Position numbers and translations under genes: made by a program. A stretch of DNA of 45,418 nucleotides from contig JAIKYZ010000124.1 of NCBI GenBank assembly GCA_024682655.1, positions 1-45,418 of the forward strand, written 5' to 3'. The DNA is from Treponema sp. GTDB taxonomy: Bacteria; Spirochaetota; Spirochaetia; Treponematales; Treponemataceae. Positions 16,436-26,502 of this stretch are shown here, piece by piece; positions within the stretch are counted from its first letter, which is position 1; every line of letters starts with the position of its first letter. The notes below the pieces were generated by a model, which was given only the letters and a program-made list of their open reading frames with translations, ran no database searches and was not told where the DNA came from.

Positions 16436-17646
16436 TGAAAAAGCTTGAACTTTCTATTCTGATTTTTTTTACACTTTTTAATTTATTCTCCCAGGAAACA
16501 AAAGTTAGTGAAGAAAGTTTTGCAGATGAAAGCATTCCCATTGAAGAAGCCATTATTAAAGAAGCAGAATTTTATCAGGCAGAAGAAGAAAAAAAAGAAT
16601 TAAAATCTGAAAATTTAGATAATTCTAACGGTGAAAGTTCTCAAGAAATTCAAGAAAAAGTTCAATATATTGAACTCCCCTATCCAGGTATGGACAGGCC
16701 AGAAGTTGAAAAATTCCGAAAACAATATCTTTCGCCAAAGTGGTCAGCTTTACTTCACACCTATCTTGAAAGGGCCATGGAATATAGACTTTATGTAAGA
16801 AAAGCAATTCAGGACCAGGAATTACCCCAGATACTTGAATATCTTCCGGTAGTAGAATCAAATTACATTACCACTGCAAAATCTTCCTCTGGGGCTCTTG
16901 GTATGTGGCAATTTATGGCCAACAGTGTTTATCCCTTCCTGGAATTAAATGATTTTGTAGACCAGAGATTGGACCCCTGGAAAAGCACCGATGCAGCCCT
17001 AAAAAAATTAAAAGATAATTACAATACCTTTAATGACTGGCTTATAGCAATTGCCGCCTACAATTGTGGAGCCGGAGCAATGAGAAGGGCATTAAACAGA
17101 AGTCAATCTGATGATTTTTGGGAATTAGTTGATAAAAAGGCCATTTCCGGTCAAACCTCAAACTATGTTCCAAAATTACTGGCAATAGCAGATTTGGCAA
17201 TAAATGCAGAATATTACGGAATTGATCTTCCAAATCATAATGAAGAATTTGAAAATCTTATCAATGAAAAGGAAGGAAATTTTGATTATATAAGTGTGGA
17301 TAAGGCTTATTCTATAAATCAACTAGCTGCAGAATTAAGAATGGATCCAAAAACCTTAAACAGACTGAATCCCTCTTACCTTTTAGGAATGACTCATCCA
17401 AATAAAAAATCAGAAATCCGTTTACCTCTGGGAATGAAAGAATCTGCCCTGCAAGCCCTGGAAAACCTAAGTCCAATTGATTTCCCTGTAAAATATACAG
17501 TTCAAAGCGGAGATTCTTTGTGGTCAATTTCCCGAAAATACGGAGTTTCCATTAATTCTATCTGTGAAATTAATAATATAAAAGAAAATGCCATACTAAG
17601 AATTGGAAAAATTCTTTATATTCCTTCAAAATCAACCGATTATTGA
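16435..17646 (+). CDS. LysM-containing lytic transglycosylase (MltD-like)
   Basis: The 403-residue exported protein has a signal peptide, an acidic low-complexity linker (about 25-75), an SLT domain (about 95-260) and a C-terminal LysM domain (about 345-400, YTVQSGDSLWSISRKYG). The catalytic Glu is E141 in VVESNYITTAKSSSGALGMW, followed by the GLMQ-like WQFM and AAYNCGAGAMRRAL. It should cleave glycan strands of peptidoglycan with formation of 1,6-anhydroMurNAc. A degenerate LysM-like segment (about 283-330) lies between the domains. Its start overlaps the lipoprotein stop. Confidence 0.9.
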   Translation: MKKLELSILIFFTLFNLFSQETKVSEESFADESIPIEEAIIKEAEFYQAEEEKKELKSENLDNSNGESSQEIQEKVQYIELPYPGMDRPEVEKFRKQYLSPKWSALLHTYLERAMEYRLYVRKAIQDQELPQILEYLPVVESNYITTAKSSSGALGMWQFMANSVYPFLELNDFVDQRLDPWKSTDAALKKLKDNYNTFNDWLIAIAAYNCGAGAMRRALNRSQSDDFWELVDKKAISGQTSNYVPKLLAIADLAINAEYYGIDLPNHNEEFENLINEKEGNFDYISVDKAYSINQLAAELRMDPKTLNRLNPSYLLGMTHPNKKSEIRLPLGMKESALQALENLSPIDFPVKYTVQSGDSLWSISRKYGVSINSICEINNIKENAILRIGKILYIPSKSTDY

Positions 17647-17668
17647 AAGGTAGTATAAGGAAAATAAT

Positions 17669-19021
17669 ATGCATTTTAAAAATTCGATTAAAACAATTAG
17701 TCTTGGCTTAGTTCTTTTAAATGGTTTGAATTCTTTATTCGCTGAACCAAGTATTGAATCAAGAAGCAGCATTAACTGGATTACCAGAGAATTTAATTCT
17801 TCTATTTCTTTAGATACAAAAAAGGCAAAAATCCAAATGCCTTCCGGAAAGAAAAGTGCTTCTACAAAAATCAAAACTAAAATGCCTCAATTAATTCAGC
17901 CTCCTCTACTTTCTCTTTATACAGATAATACAAGTGACCTTGCAGATATGGTTATTTACGATCAGATTTCCTTTGACCAGGTAAACAACTTTATTATGAG
18001 TGGTTACAAAACTCCTGATATTTTTTCTAATGATATGGCTAAGCTCAATACTACAAATAAATTAAATGTAGATGAGTTGGGAAAACTTCTAGTAAGACAC
18101 GAAGGTCCTTACAGTCCGGAACTTCCGATAGAAAGTGTTTATTCAAGACCTTACACAGGAATTATTATTGATGCCCGGGGTGAATATAAAATCCACGGAG
18201 AATATGTAAAAAGTCAGGTTTACCCATGTTTTTATCCAACAATCTGGGATGAAAAAATGAACAGAATCTACGAAAAAAATATGGTAAATCCAGAATTAAC
18301 AAAAAAGAATGGAATGCTTGCCTTCCACTACAGCGACAACCTTGCTGATTATGAATACCGGGTAGGTCCTGATCCCCTCTACATTCGTTCAGTAGAAGTA
18401 TACGGCCACAACAGAACTGATCCGGTAATTAAACACGAAGATGCCCTCAAAATCTTTTCGGTTCCTGAAAACCTGCAGTTATTAAAAGAAGGTAAAGTAG
18501 TTGTTCTTCTGGATAAAGAAAATCTTATTTATGATATTGCAAGTGTAGAAAAAGATTACACCTATTACGTAAATTATGAAGAAGTAAAACAATATTTCTA
18601 CGAAAACAAAGTACCGGATGTAACAATTTCTGACTCTTTGAATGGAATTTTGTTCTCGGTTGATTTGAAATTTTACCCTGATTCGCCTCTTTTATTGCCT
18701 TCTGAAGCCCAGAGAATTGAAGCGATTGCAGAAAATCTTAAAAAGATTCTGGAAAATGACGGTTATACAATTTTGATTGAAGGTCATACCGCTGACGTTG
18801 GAAAACCGGTGGGACAGTTAAATCTTTCGATTGAAAGAGCAACTTCTGTAATGCAGGCTTTAATTGATCAGGGCTTAAGTAAAGATTTATTCACTTACAA
18901 AGGATACGGCGGAACCTTACCACTTGCCTCAAATGAAAATGAAGAAGGAAGAGCTCAAAACCGTCGTGTTGATATAACCGCAAGACCTAGAGCAACTTAT
19001 ATTCAAAGAGACTGGAATTAA
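17669..19021 (+). CDS. OmpA-family C-terminal domain protein
   Basis: The 450-residue protein has a signal peptide (VLLNGLNSLFAEP), a long N-terminal region of unknown fold (about 25-330) and an OmpA/MotB-type peptidoglycan-binding domain (about 335-440). Family marks are EGHTADVG, NLSIERATSV and GYGGTLPLASN ending in RAQNRRVDI. It probably anchors the outer membrane or a periplasmic complex to the cell wall. The SD AAGGAAA precedes the ATG, and it follows the transglycosylase by 22 bp. It overlaps the convergent GGDEF gene by 4 bp. Confidence 0.85.
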   Translation: MHFKNSIKTISLGLVLLNGLNSLFAEPSIESRSSINWITREFNSSISLDTKKAKIQMPSGKKSASTKIKTKMPQLIQPPLLSLYTDNTSDLADMVIYDQISFDQVNNFIMSGYKTPDIFSNDMAKLNTTNKLNVDELGKLLVRHEGPYSPELPIESVYSRPYTGIIIDARGEYKIHGEYVKSQVYPCFYPTIWDEKMNRIYEKNMVNPELTKKNGMLAFHYSDNLADYEYRVGPDPLYIRSVEVYGHNRTDPVIKHEDALKIFSVPENLQLLKEGKVVVLLDKENLIYDIASVEKDYTYYVNYEEVKQYFYENKVPDVTISDSLNGILFSVDLKFYPDSPLLLPSEAQRIEAIAENLKKILENDGYTILIEGHTADVGKPVGQLNLSIERATSVMQALIDQGLSKDLFTYKGYGGTLPLASNENEEGRAQNRRVDITARPRATYIQRDWN

Positions 19022-20982
19022 TCATTTTTAGATTTTTTTAAGTGTTTTTCTTTGTACAATTTATGATCGGCTTCGGAAAGAAGACCGGTCATATTGTAAT
19101 TTGATTTTTTAGATGGATATTCAACAGCACCCATACTTATTGAAAGTTCAAAACCGGAATTACCTGTTCTTGACCATGCATCACAATCTTCGTTAATTTT
19201 TTCTTTTATTCGCTTAAAGACATCTAGTTTAAGTCCTGGAGCAATTATTACAAATTCATCTCCCCCTACACGGGCAATAAGGTCTTCGGAACGGAAATTA
19301 CCACTTAAAATTATTGATTCAGCGATAATTGCCCTGTCCCCCATTTCGTGGCCAAAGGTATCGTTGATTTTCTTTAAACCATCAATATCACAATAAACAA
19401 CAAGGCCTTCGTGACCTCGATTTTTACCTATTCTTAAAGTTTCTTCTCCAATATCAAAAAGACCACGGCGATTTTTAAGACCTGTTAATTCATCGGTACT
19501 TGCAACTACATTAAGTCGTTTTTTTGCGGCTTCGCTTTGTACTCTTTGACCATCAATCAAATCATAAGAATAAACAGAAGCGATAATTGTAGAAACAATT
19601 TTAGAAAGTAAATCATAAATTGCGATTGAATAAGTACCAGGCCTGTAAATGATATAACCGTATTGCAAAGTATTATGATATATGGCCATTAAATTACTTC
19701 CCTGGCTGTCAAACTTTATCAGATTATCGGGAAGTAAGGTTTTATTTGGATCAAATATTATTTTTTCAGGATTTCCAGAATAATCAACCTCGGTGGCATA
19801 ATCAAAAGCAGAAAAAACAAAGGCCTTGTGAGGAAGATTAAAATAATCAAAAGGAGTATTCATTTCAATTGGAGTACCATAGATTACAATGGCACAGGAG
19901 GTAACGCCAAAACTCTTCAAATCGTTATTAATTCTACGCTGAAGATTTGCCATTGTCATATCAGACTGCATTTCTGTATAAAAACTGGTAATCTGATAAA
20001 ACTGACTCTTTTTTGAATACCATTCATTCAAAGAATAATTTTCTTCACTGTGCATTTTACGGTCTACAGTCAGATATTGATTATTTTTTGTAAAACCATT
20101 TAACACATTGTTCCTTAAAGAGGATTTTCGGAGAATACTTTTAGCATCAATAACCGTAACTTTTGGAATCTCTCGTCCCTGCATTAAATCATTAAGAAGT
20201 TCAACAGATTTATAGCCCTGTTCAAATATTCTTTGATTTATAGAAGTAAGGGAAGGATTTATACTTGCAGAGCGGTCCAAATCATCAAAACCGACAACAA
20301 TCACATCTTTTGGCACTTTTTTTCCAATCTGCTTACAAAAATCAAGACAGGCAAAAGCCATTTCATCATTAAGGGCTATGATTGTATCATAATCAAATTT
20401 TCCGCTTTCTTTGTAATGCATCTCAAGAGCATTTAAGGTATTTCCGTAGTCAAAAGTAGAATTCCAGTAAGAAATATCTTTTGAAGGAATATTCAATTCT
20501 TCTAAAATCTGTTTAATGTACTTTCTGCGATTTTTAATATCAGCAGAATTACTTTTAGCCCCAATCACTACAAATTTTCTAGAATTCTGTTCTTTTACAA
20601 GATGTGTGAGTAATTCTTTGTAGGCACTATAACAATCAGCGAAAATTGATGGAATATCATTTAATTCAGAGGCAATATTAATCATTGGAAGTGATTTATA
20701 AGACTTAAGATAAGAAGTTAATTCCGCTTTTGTTAAAGAATGTAACTGAGAACCTGTTTCAAAAATAAGACCATCAAGATTTTTTTTTGAAAGGAAAGAA
20801 GTTATTGCTACATTTTGATAATCGTAAGGAATATGCAGACTATGAAGTTCGCCAATTGAAAAAATTAAAAGATCAATATCTAACTTTTGGCAAGCAGCTT
20901 TTATACCATTGATAATGGTATTCGAATAATCTGAGGTAATATAATCTATAACCAGTGCAACTCGAACCTTACGCGAAAACAT
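19018..20982 (-). CDS. LacI-type ligand-binding sensor diguanylate cyclase
   Basis: The 654-residue protein joins a LacI/RbsB-type periplasmic-binding-protein fold without HTH (about 5-290, with DEMAFACLDFCKQ and VVGFDD), a GAF-like middle region (about 320-480) and a GGDEF domain (about 490-654). GGDEF is intact, and RSED five residues upstream gives a proper RxxD inhibitory site, so active and feedback-controlled c-di-GMP synthesis is expected. There is no signal peptide, so the ligand should be cytoplasmic. ATG 20982 was chosen over GTG 21000 because a promoter ends 8 bp before it and the GTG lies between -10 and -35. Confidence 0.85.
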   Translation of the reverse strand: MFSRKVRVALVIDYITSDYSNTIINGIKAACQKLDIDLLIFSIGELHSLHIPYDYQNVAITSFLSKKNLDGLIFETGSQLHSLTKAELTSYLKSYKSLPMINIASELNDIPSIFADCYSAYKELLTHLVKEQNSRKFVVIGAKSNSADIKNRRKYIKQILEELNIPSKDISYWNSTFDYGNTLNALEMHYKESGKFDYDTIIALNDEMAFACLDFCKQIGKKVPKDVIVVGFDDLDRSASINPSLTSINQRIFEQGYKSVELLNDLMQGREIPKVTVIDAKSILRKSSLRNNVLNGFTKNNQYLTVDRKMHSEENYSLNEWYSKKSQFYQITSFYTEMQSDMTMANLQRRINNDLKSFGVTSCAIVIYGTPIEMNTPFDYFNLPHKAFVFSAFDYATEVDYSGNPEKIIFDPNKTLLPDNLIKFDSQGSNLMAIYHNTLQYGYIIYRPGTYSIAIYDLLSKIVSTIIASVYSYDLIDGQRVQSEAAKKRLNVVASTDELTGLKNRRGLFDIGEETLRIGKNRGHEGLVVYCDIDGLKKINDTFGHEMGDRAIIAESIILSGNFRSEDLIARVGGDEFVIIAPGLKLDVFKRIKEKINEDCDAWSRTGNSGFELSISMGAVEYPSKKSNYNMTGLLSEADHKLYKEKHLKKSKND

Positions 20983-20990
20983 CACATAAG

Positions 20991-21019
20991 ATTTTAACAC
21001 TGCCTTTGAAATTTGTCAT
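20991..21019 (-). promoter_or_regulatory. promoter of the sensor diguanylate cyclase, overlapping the pcrA stop
   Basis: On the minus strand ATGACA (21019-21014) and TAAAAT (20996-20991) are spaced by 17 bp; each matches five of six consensus bases. The -35 overlaps the end of pcrA. The ATG follows 8 bp after the -10 with no SD, giving a nearly leaderless mRNA. Confidence 0.65.
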
Positions 21020-23211
21020 TAATCTTTTATAAGAGTTAATGTGTTTTTTTGATATTTAGGAAGGAACTTCTTTACATTTCCACCTTCAAATTTAACTTCT
21101 ATCACAAATTCTGAATTAGAAAGCCCGGAATTAATGATATAGCCATAACCATAATCATCATGAAAAACTTTACTTCCTTTTTTCCAGTTATCAAGAAGCT
21201 CTGAATCCACAGAGTCAGATGAATAGGCATTTCCACCAAAACCAAAGGGCTTATGTCCAAGGATTTTAAAAGCGGCCTTTGATTCAACAATAAAAGGACT
21301 AGGCTTCATATATTCCCAGCGACCATACAAACATCTTTTAGAAGCAGAAGTAATAAAAAGATCATCTTTTGCACGAGTAATTCCAACATAAAAAAGTCTG
21401 CGTTCTTCTTCAATTTCTTCAAAGTTTTTATCCTGTCGTGGAAAAACTCCTTCTTCCAAACCGGTGATAATTACTTTATTGTACTCAAGTCCCTTAGTAT
21501 TATGAACTGTGATTAAAGTTACACAATCTTCGCCAACATTTTCGTCACTAGGTTCCATTGTACGGTCAAGATTTATGGCATCTAAAAATTCAAGGAGGCC
21601 TTCAAGGCTACAATCGTAAATTACCGCACTATTTGCCAATTCCTGCATATTCAAAACTCTTTGAGTTCCTTCAACTTCATCTTCGGTTTTATGCAGTTCT
21701 TTAAGTCCTGAATCTTCAAAAACTCTTTCTACAAAATCAGAAAGTTTCTGGTCGGAGCGGAAATTTTCTCTTAAAATATTAATGAGTTTTACAAATTCTA
21801 AAGCCCCTTCCCTGGCCTTTTTGCTTAATTCAGGAGCCTTTTTTTGAGTTGCTTCAATTAAATCTGAATACTGGGGCTGGGGTTGACCGTCAATTTCTAT
21901 CATTTTAATTGCAGATTCAAATATTAAATCCTGAGTTTTTTCCCCAATTCCACGACTTGGTTTATTAACAATTCTTCTAAAGGAAATTTCGTCCCTTGGA
22001 TTTACGATTAAAGAAAGATAAGCCAAAAGGTCTTTAATTTCTTCTCTTTCGTAGAATTTTAGGGAACCTACAACTTTATAAGGAATTTTTCGGTGAATAA
22101 ATTCTTTTTCAAAATTAAGGGACTGGGCATTGGTTCTGTAGAGTAAGGCCCAGTCTGAGTAGCGGGAATTTGTTTCTGCCCTGGCTTTTAAAATCAAATC
22201 TGCACAGAATTTTGCTTCTTCCCCCTGATCCCCTAGAAAAACCAGTACAGGCTGACTTCCTTCTCCACGGTCTGCAATTAATTCTTTTCCAAGTCTATCT
22301 TGATTTTTAGAAACAACCAGACTTGCGGCTTTTAATATTTTTGAGGTAGACCTGTAATTTGTTTCAAGTTTAATAATTTTTGTCCCGGGGAATTTATCGG
22401 GGAAGGTTAAAATATTTTGAACTTCGGCCCCTCGGAAATGATAAATGGACTGATCATCATCACCAACTACACAAACGTAAGTATTAAAACCATCTTTTAT
22501 TCCAGATAATTCCTGAAGAAGTTTGTACTGGGCAATATTTGAATCCTGATATTCATCAACAAGAATTACCTTAAATCTTCTGTGAATATAATCTGCAACT
22601 TCCTGATATTTTTGCATTACAAGAACAGGAAGCATAATCAAATCTCCAAAATCGGCATTTCCGGTAGAACGCAGCCTTTTTGTGTATTCTGAATAAATCT
22701 GATTTAAATCATATTCACTTCCAATAATACTTAAATCATCCTCAGGGCCAAGACAATAATCTTTGGCAAGGGATATTTGATGGGCCAGGATTTTTACATC
22801 TTTGGCGCTAAGATTAGGACAGGCTTTTTTTAATAAAATTGCCATTTCGCTGTCATCATAAACTGTAAAATTCTTATCCAAACCTGAATATTCTGCAAAT
22901 TTTCGTAAAAACCAGGAACCAAAAGAGTGGAAGGTACGAATTTGGGCATCTTTTGCTCTTTCTTCCATAGCCACAGCCCTTTCTTTCATTTCTGTAGCGG
23001 CTTTTTTGGTAAAAGTTACAGACAAAATTGAATAAGGTTCTACATTTTTTTGAGAAATTAAATAGGCAATTTTAGTTGTAATAACTCGGGTTTTTCCAGA
23101 ACCTGCACCGGCAAGAATTAAAAGTGGAGAACCTTCGTGAACAACAGCTTCTTTTTGGGCATCATTTAATAAAGCGAGATAAGATTCAATATTTGGATTT
23201 TCTTCAGACAT
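21019..23211 (-). CDS. pcrA: ATP-dependent DNA helicase UvrD/PcrA
   Basis: This SF1A 3'-5' helicase for repair and replication is 730 residues from ATG 23211 (a TTG at 23229 would add 6). Motifs in order: LNDAQKEAV Q-motif, Walker A AGAGSGKTRVIT, TFTKKAATEM (Ia), VDEYQDSN (II), GDDDQSIYHFRGA (III), ETNYRST (IV), VTLITVHNTKGLE (V), YVGITRAKDDL (VI). The C-terminal tail (FHDDYGYGYIINSG... VKFEGGNVKKFLP) is the PcrA/UvrD Tudor-like domain. The gene follows rimO by 7 bp or 25 bp depending on the start, in the lolA-rodZ-rimO-pcrA order. Confidence 0.93.
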   Translation of the reverse strand: MSEENPNIESYLALLNDAQKEAVVHEGSPLLILAGAGSGKTRVITTKIAYLISQKNVEPYSILSVTFTKKAATEMKERAVAMEERAKDAQIRTFHSFGSWFLRKFAEYSGLDKNFTVYDDSEMAILLKKACPNLSAKDVKILAHQISLAKDYCLGPEDDLSIIGSEYDLNQIYSEYTKRLRSTGNADFGDLIMLPVLVMQKYQEVADYIHRRFKVILVDEYQDSNIAQYKLLQELSGIKDGFNTYVCVVGDDDQSIYHFRGAEVQNILTFPDKFPGTKIIKLETNYRSTSKILKAASLVVSKNQDRLGKELIADRGEGSQPVLVFLGDQGEEAKFCADLILKARAETNSRYSDWALLYRTNAQSLNFEKEFIHRKIPYKVVGSLKFYEREEIKDLLAYLSLIVNPRDEISFRRIVNKPSRGIGEKTQDLIFESAIKMIEIDGQPQPQYSDLIEATQKKAPELSKKAREGALEFVKLINILRENFRSDQKLSDFVERVFEDSGLKELHKTEDEVEGTQRVLNMQELANSAVIYDCSLEGLLEFLDAINLDRTMEPSDENVGEDCVTLITVHNTKGLEYNKVIITGLEEGVFPRQDKNFEEIEEERRLFYVGITRAKDDLFITSASKRCLYGRWEYMKPSPFIVESKAAFKILGHKPFGFGGNAYSSDSVDSELLDNWKKGSKVFHDDYGYGYIINSGLSNSEFVIEVKFEGGNVKKFLPKYQKNTLTLIKD

Positions 23212-23235
23212 TAAATCTATTTTACTCAAAAAAAC

Positions 23236-24687
23236 TTAATTTGAGTAGCGGAATTCTATTTTTGAAGAAGGCTTAAAGGCTTTTTTTAGACTTATAAAAC
23301 GGGCATCCAAATCTACGCCTGTAGAAGAAAGTATTTTTACCTGAACAAGATTTCCCACTTTTACAGCTTCCATTTCTGATTTTTCGCTGCGGTCATATCT
23401 GATTACAACACAACCGTCTACTTCTGGAGCCTGGAACCAAGCCCTGCCAATTGCTAGTCCTTCACTTAAATCTTCAGCGTTTTCCTGATCAATATCAATT
23501 ACTTCTTCAACTAAAACCAATTGATTAGTAGAAACAAATCTCTGTAAACGTTTTTCTGTAATTATAGACTGAATTTCTTCAAGTTTTTCTGCACGTTTTT
23601 GAGCAACTTTAGCAGGAACTCTGTTTTTAAAATTATAAGCAGGAGTGTCATCTTCACGACTGTAAGGAAAACATCCTGACCAATCGGCTTCTATTGCCTT
23701 TAAAAAATCAAGGGTATTTTGAGCGGCCTGATCACTTTCGCCAGGGAATCCAGTAAGGAAGGTAGTTCTTATCATACAATCTGGAAGTTGACTTCTGATT
23801 TCTTTTATTAAAGCCTGATATTTTTCTGAACTACCTACCCTGTTCATTCTCTGAATAATCTGGTCATCTCCAGACTGGAAAGGGATATCAAAATACTTAC
23901 AGAATCTTGAATCAGCCTTCATTACCTGTAAGATATCAGTATTAAAATGATCCGGATGTATATAAAGAGGACGAACTATAAATTCTCCGGGTAATTTTGA
24001 AATTTCGGTAAATAACTGAGCAAGGTAAGAAAGGCCTGTAACTCTTGGACGGTCAGAAATATAAGAGTCTTTCTTAAAATCATCTCCAAAGGCGGCTAAA
24101 TCCTGACCTATAAGATTTATTTCATATACGCCATTTTCAAGCAAGTCTTTAATTTCTTGAATTACATCCTCAATTGTACGACTTCTCAATTCACCACGAA
24201 TCAAAGGAATTGCGCAAAAAGAACAGTGGTTAGAACAACCCTCTGTAATTTTTACATAAGCCGAGCCTGGATAATTAAAAAGTCTTTTTCTAGGTCCAGT
24301 GCAAATTCCTGTCTGGGGATAAGTTTTTACGGCTCTCTTATTTTTTTCAACTTCATGCATAAATTCTGCAATTTTTGAAAGGTCGCCGTTACCAAAAATA
24401 CCATCCAATTCTGGCATAGAATCATAAAGATCCTGGGCATAACGCTGAGCAAGACAGCCGGTTAAGATTATTTTTGCGTCTGGATAATTATTTTTTATAG
24501 AATATACAGCATCAATTGATTCTTTTTTTGCAGATTTTATAAAACCGCAGGAATTAACAATGATAAAATCAGCCTGGCTGGCATCGAAAATCTGTTTAAA
24601 ACCATCATTTTCCAAAAAAGTTGAAATCAACTCACCGTCAGTCTGATTTTTTGCACAACCATGTTGATCTATGTAAAAATTAGTCAA
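23236..24687 (-). CDS. rimO: ribosomal protein S12 methylthiotransferase
   Basis: RimO is a radical-SAM enzyme that methylthiolates an Asp of ribosomal protein S12. The 483-residue protein has the N-terminal UPF0004 domain with its three cluster cysteines (HGCAKNQTD, NSCGFI, TGCLAQRY), the radical-SAM CxxxCxxC in EGCSNHCSFCAIPLIRG, and a C-terminal TRAM domain. The CAKN and IPLIRG forms point to RimO rather than MiaB. Somewhat long for the family because of loops near residues 200-215 and the TRAM domain. Its start overlaps the rodZ-like gene by 8 bp. Confidence 0.92.
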   Translation of the reverse strand: MTNFYIDQHGCAKNQTDGELISTFLENDGFKQIFDASQADFIIVNSCGFIKSAKKESIDAVYSIKNNYPDAKIILTGCLAQRYAQDLYDSMPELDGIFGNGDLSKIAEFMHEVEKNKRAVKTYPQTGICTGPRKRLFNYPGSAYVKITEGCSNHCSFCAIPLIRGELRSRTIEDVIQEIKDLLENGVYEINLIGQDLAAFGDDFKKDSYISDRPRVTGLSYLAQLFTEISKLPGEFIVRPLYIHPDHFNTDILQVMKADSRFCKYFDIPFQSGDDQIIQRMNRVGSSEKYQALIKEIRSQLPDCMIRTTFLTGFPGESDQAAQNTLDFLKAIEADWSGCFPYSREDDTPAYNFKNRVPAKVAQKRAEKLEEIQSIITEKRLQRFVSTNQLVLVEEVIDIDQENAEDLSEGLAIGRAWFQAPEVDGCVVIRYDRSEKSEMEAVKVGNLVQVKILSSTGVDLDARFISLKKAFKPSSKIEFRYSN

Positions 24688-25771
24688 GTTCGATTACCAC
24701 CAGTTTATATTTTCCGTCGGTATCTTTAATCCATTTGATATCTTCAACAAGGACTTGGCCGGCAGCACCCATTCCGAGGTCAAAAGTTTTTGCATCGGCA
24801 ATGATTGTAAAGTTTACAGCGTTACTATTAGAAATCCACAGACGAATTCCGTTATGTGGCGTTGCAGTGAATAATTCACCCTTTTGATAATAACTTTCTA
24901 CTGAATCACTTCTATCAACTTTATCTCTGAAAAGACAAGGACCACGGAAACTAGCATTAATTGTAAATGGATAAGCCCTGTTATCTTCAAGAATAACTTT
25001 ATGAGGGTGTTTTGAAGAGACTTCTGAGGCAAATGGAATATCTTCCATATCAACCTGAGCCACTTGAGTTGAAACTCCATGGCGTAGCAAAATACTTACT
25101 TCGGCACCACGTTTTTCATCGGTGGAAGAAATATCAGATACATAAACAATCATATCTGAGATTGAATCACCGGTAATATCAATTTCTGCTTCTTCGGAAA
25201 GTTCAATATAAAATACACCGGAAGGAGTGTCTAAACCAAAATCAGACAAAGTTTCGCGTACAGTCAAAATAATCTGACTGTTGTTATCTGTAGGAACCAG
25301 GAACTGATCCCCTTTATAAACTCTTTGTACAAATTTTTTATCGGTCAAAGTATACTGTCGATTTTTAGTGTCATCAGCAGTAATTACATTATCTTCTGTT
25401 TTCTTTTTATTTTTTATAATCAAGAGAGTTGAAACTGCACTGATTATCAGAAGTAAAATAGCCGCAGGTATTACAATTGCAGGAATTAAGACTTTTTTTC
25501 TGTTTTTTTCAATCAAACCTTCAGGAACAGGTGACTCCTGCAATTTTTTATTGTGATAAAGTTTTAACAGATATTCTGTATCTAAATCTAAGAAGTTTGA
25601 ATAATTTTTTAAAAATCCTATCAAATAAGCTTCGCCAGGAAAACATGTACTATCTTCATCTTCCAGAGCTCGAATATAACGGGATTCAATTGTCAGACTT
25701 TTTGAAACTTCTTCTACTTCAAGAGATTTTTCTTCTCTTGCAGATTTTAGAATTGAACCATAACTATCCAT
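24680..25771 (-). CDS. RodZ-like helix-turn-helix membrane protein
   Basis: The 363-residue protein has a cytoplasmic HTH domain (about 5-75, LKSAREEKSLEVEEVSKSLTI and YIRALEDED), a single membrane helix (about 94-120) and a periplasmic beta-rich region to the C terminus. This is the RodZ order; RodZ links MreB to the cell-elongation machinery. The periplasmic part is longer than usual. ATG 25771 was chosen over TTG 25774 because GGAG lies 6 bp upstream inside the lolA stop region, implying translational coupling. Confidence 0.8.
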   Translation of the reverse strand: MDSYGSILKSAREEKSLEVEEVSKSLTIESRYIRALEDEDSTCFPGEAYLIGFLKNYSNFLDLDTEYLLKLYHNKKLQESPVPEGLIEKNRKKVLIPAIVIPAAILLLIISAVSTLLIIKNKKKTEDNVITADDTKNRQYTLTDKKFVQRVYKGDQFLVPTDNNSQIILTVRETLSDFGLDTPSGVFYIELSEEAEIDITGDSISDMIVYVSDISSTDEKRGAEVSILLRHGVSTQVAQVDMEDIPFASEVSSKHPHKVILEDNRAYPFTINASFRGPCLFRDKVDRSDSVESYYQKGELFTATPHNGIRLWISNSNAVNFTIIADAKTFDLGMGAAGQVLVEDIKWIKDTDGKYKLVVIELD

Positions 25772-25774
25772 CAA

Positions 25775-26446
25775 TTACTCCGAAAATAAGAAATTATTAT
25801 AGTTATTTGCCGAAGACGGAGCATCATAAATAAAACGCTGATCTGTAAGGCCCACATTTAACTGGTAATCGTAAAAATCAAAGATAAATTCTTCGCCCTT
25901 TGGAGTAACAGCATCCATTCTGCGAATAAGTTTTGTCTGAGGATTGATTGCGATTTTAATATATTTAAATGCTTCTGAAGAATTTTTTCTTGTAAGGATT
26001 AATTTAATTACCTGCTCGTCTGATTCTTCGTCCAGGGCTTCAGCTTCCTGGCCTGTTTCGTAGGCAACGGAATAATAGCGACTTAGAAGAGATAATCCCT
26101 GTGAAGTTGATGCACTTACGGCTCCGGCTCCAGAGGAAGGATTAATCTGCTGCTGTAAAACTGCTGAACTTTCTGGCAGGTAGATAGTAAGAGTATCACC
26201 ATTAAAAACAATAACCTGCTCTTCTGGATTTGAATAATCTAATCTAAGTAAATCAGGAGCTTTATAAGAAATCTTACCTTTAGTTTCTTTATTATCCATT
26301 TTGATTTCGAATTCAACTTCGTAATCTTTTATGCTGGCATAGTATTCTGAAACAGTCTTAAAATAAGCACTGGCAGTTGTAATATCCTGAGCAAAAACTA
26401 AAGTAGAAATAAAAAATGCACAAATTGAAATAAGTCCTTTTTTCAT
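25775..26446 (-). CDS. lolA: LolA-like outer-membrane lipoprotein carrier protein
   Basis: The 223-residue exported protein has a signal peptide (ISICAFFISTLVFAQ) and the LolA beta-sheet pattern: a chain through KGKISYKAPDLLRLDYSNPEEQVIVFNGDTLTIYLP and the C-terminal GEEFIFDFYDYQLNVGLTDQRFIYDAP. LolA ferries lipoproteins across the periplasm; many lipoproteins are encoded in this window. It is the first gene of a run into rodZ, rimO and pcrA. Confidence 0.83.
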   Translation of the reverse strand: MKKGLISICAFFISTLVFAQDITTASAYFKTVSEYYASIKDYEVEFEIKMDNKETKGKISYKAPDLLRLDYSNPEEQVIVFNGDTLTIYLPESSAVLQQQINPSSGAGAVSASTSQGLSLLSRYYSVAYETGQEAEALDEESDEQVIKLILTRKNSSEAFKYIKIAINPQTKLIRRMDAVTPKGEEFIFDFYDYQLNVGLTDQRFIYDAPSSANNYNNFLFSE

Positions 26447-26454
26447 ATTTGTGC

Positions 26455-26483
26455 ATTATAATACTTATAATAATAATTGTCTA
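26455..26483 (-). promoter_or_regulatory. sigma-70 promoter of lolA-rodZ-rimO-pcrA
   Basis: On the minus strand TAGACA (26483-26478) and a perfect TATAAT (26460-26455) are spaced by 17 bp. The lolA ATG is only 8 bp after the -10 and there is no SD, so transcription would start about 2 nt before the start codon. Confidence 0.75.
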
Positions 26484-26502
26484 TTTACCAAAAAATAAGC
26501 TT

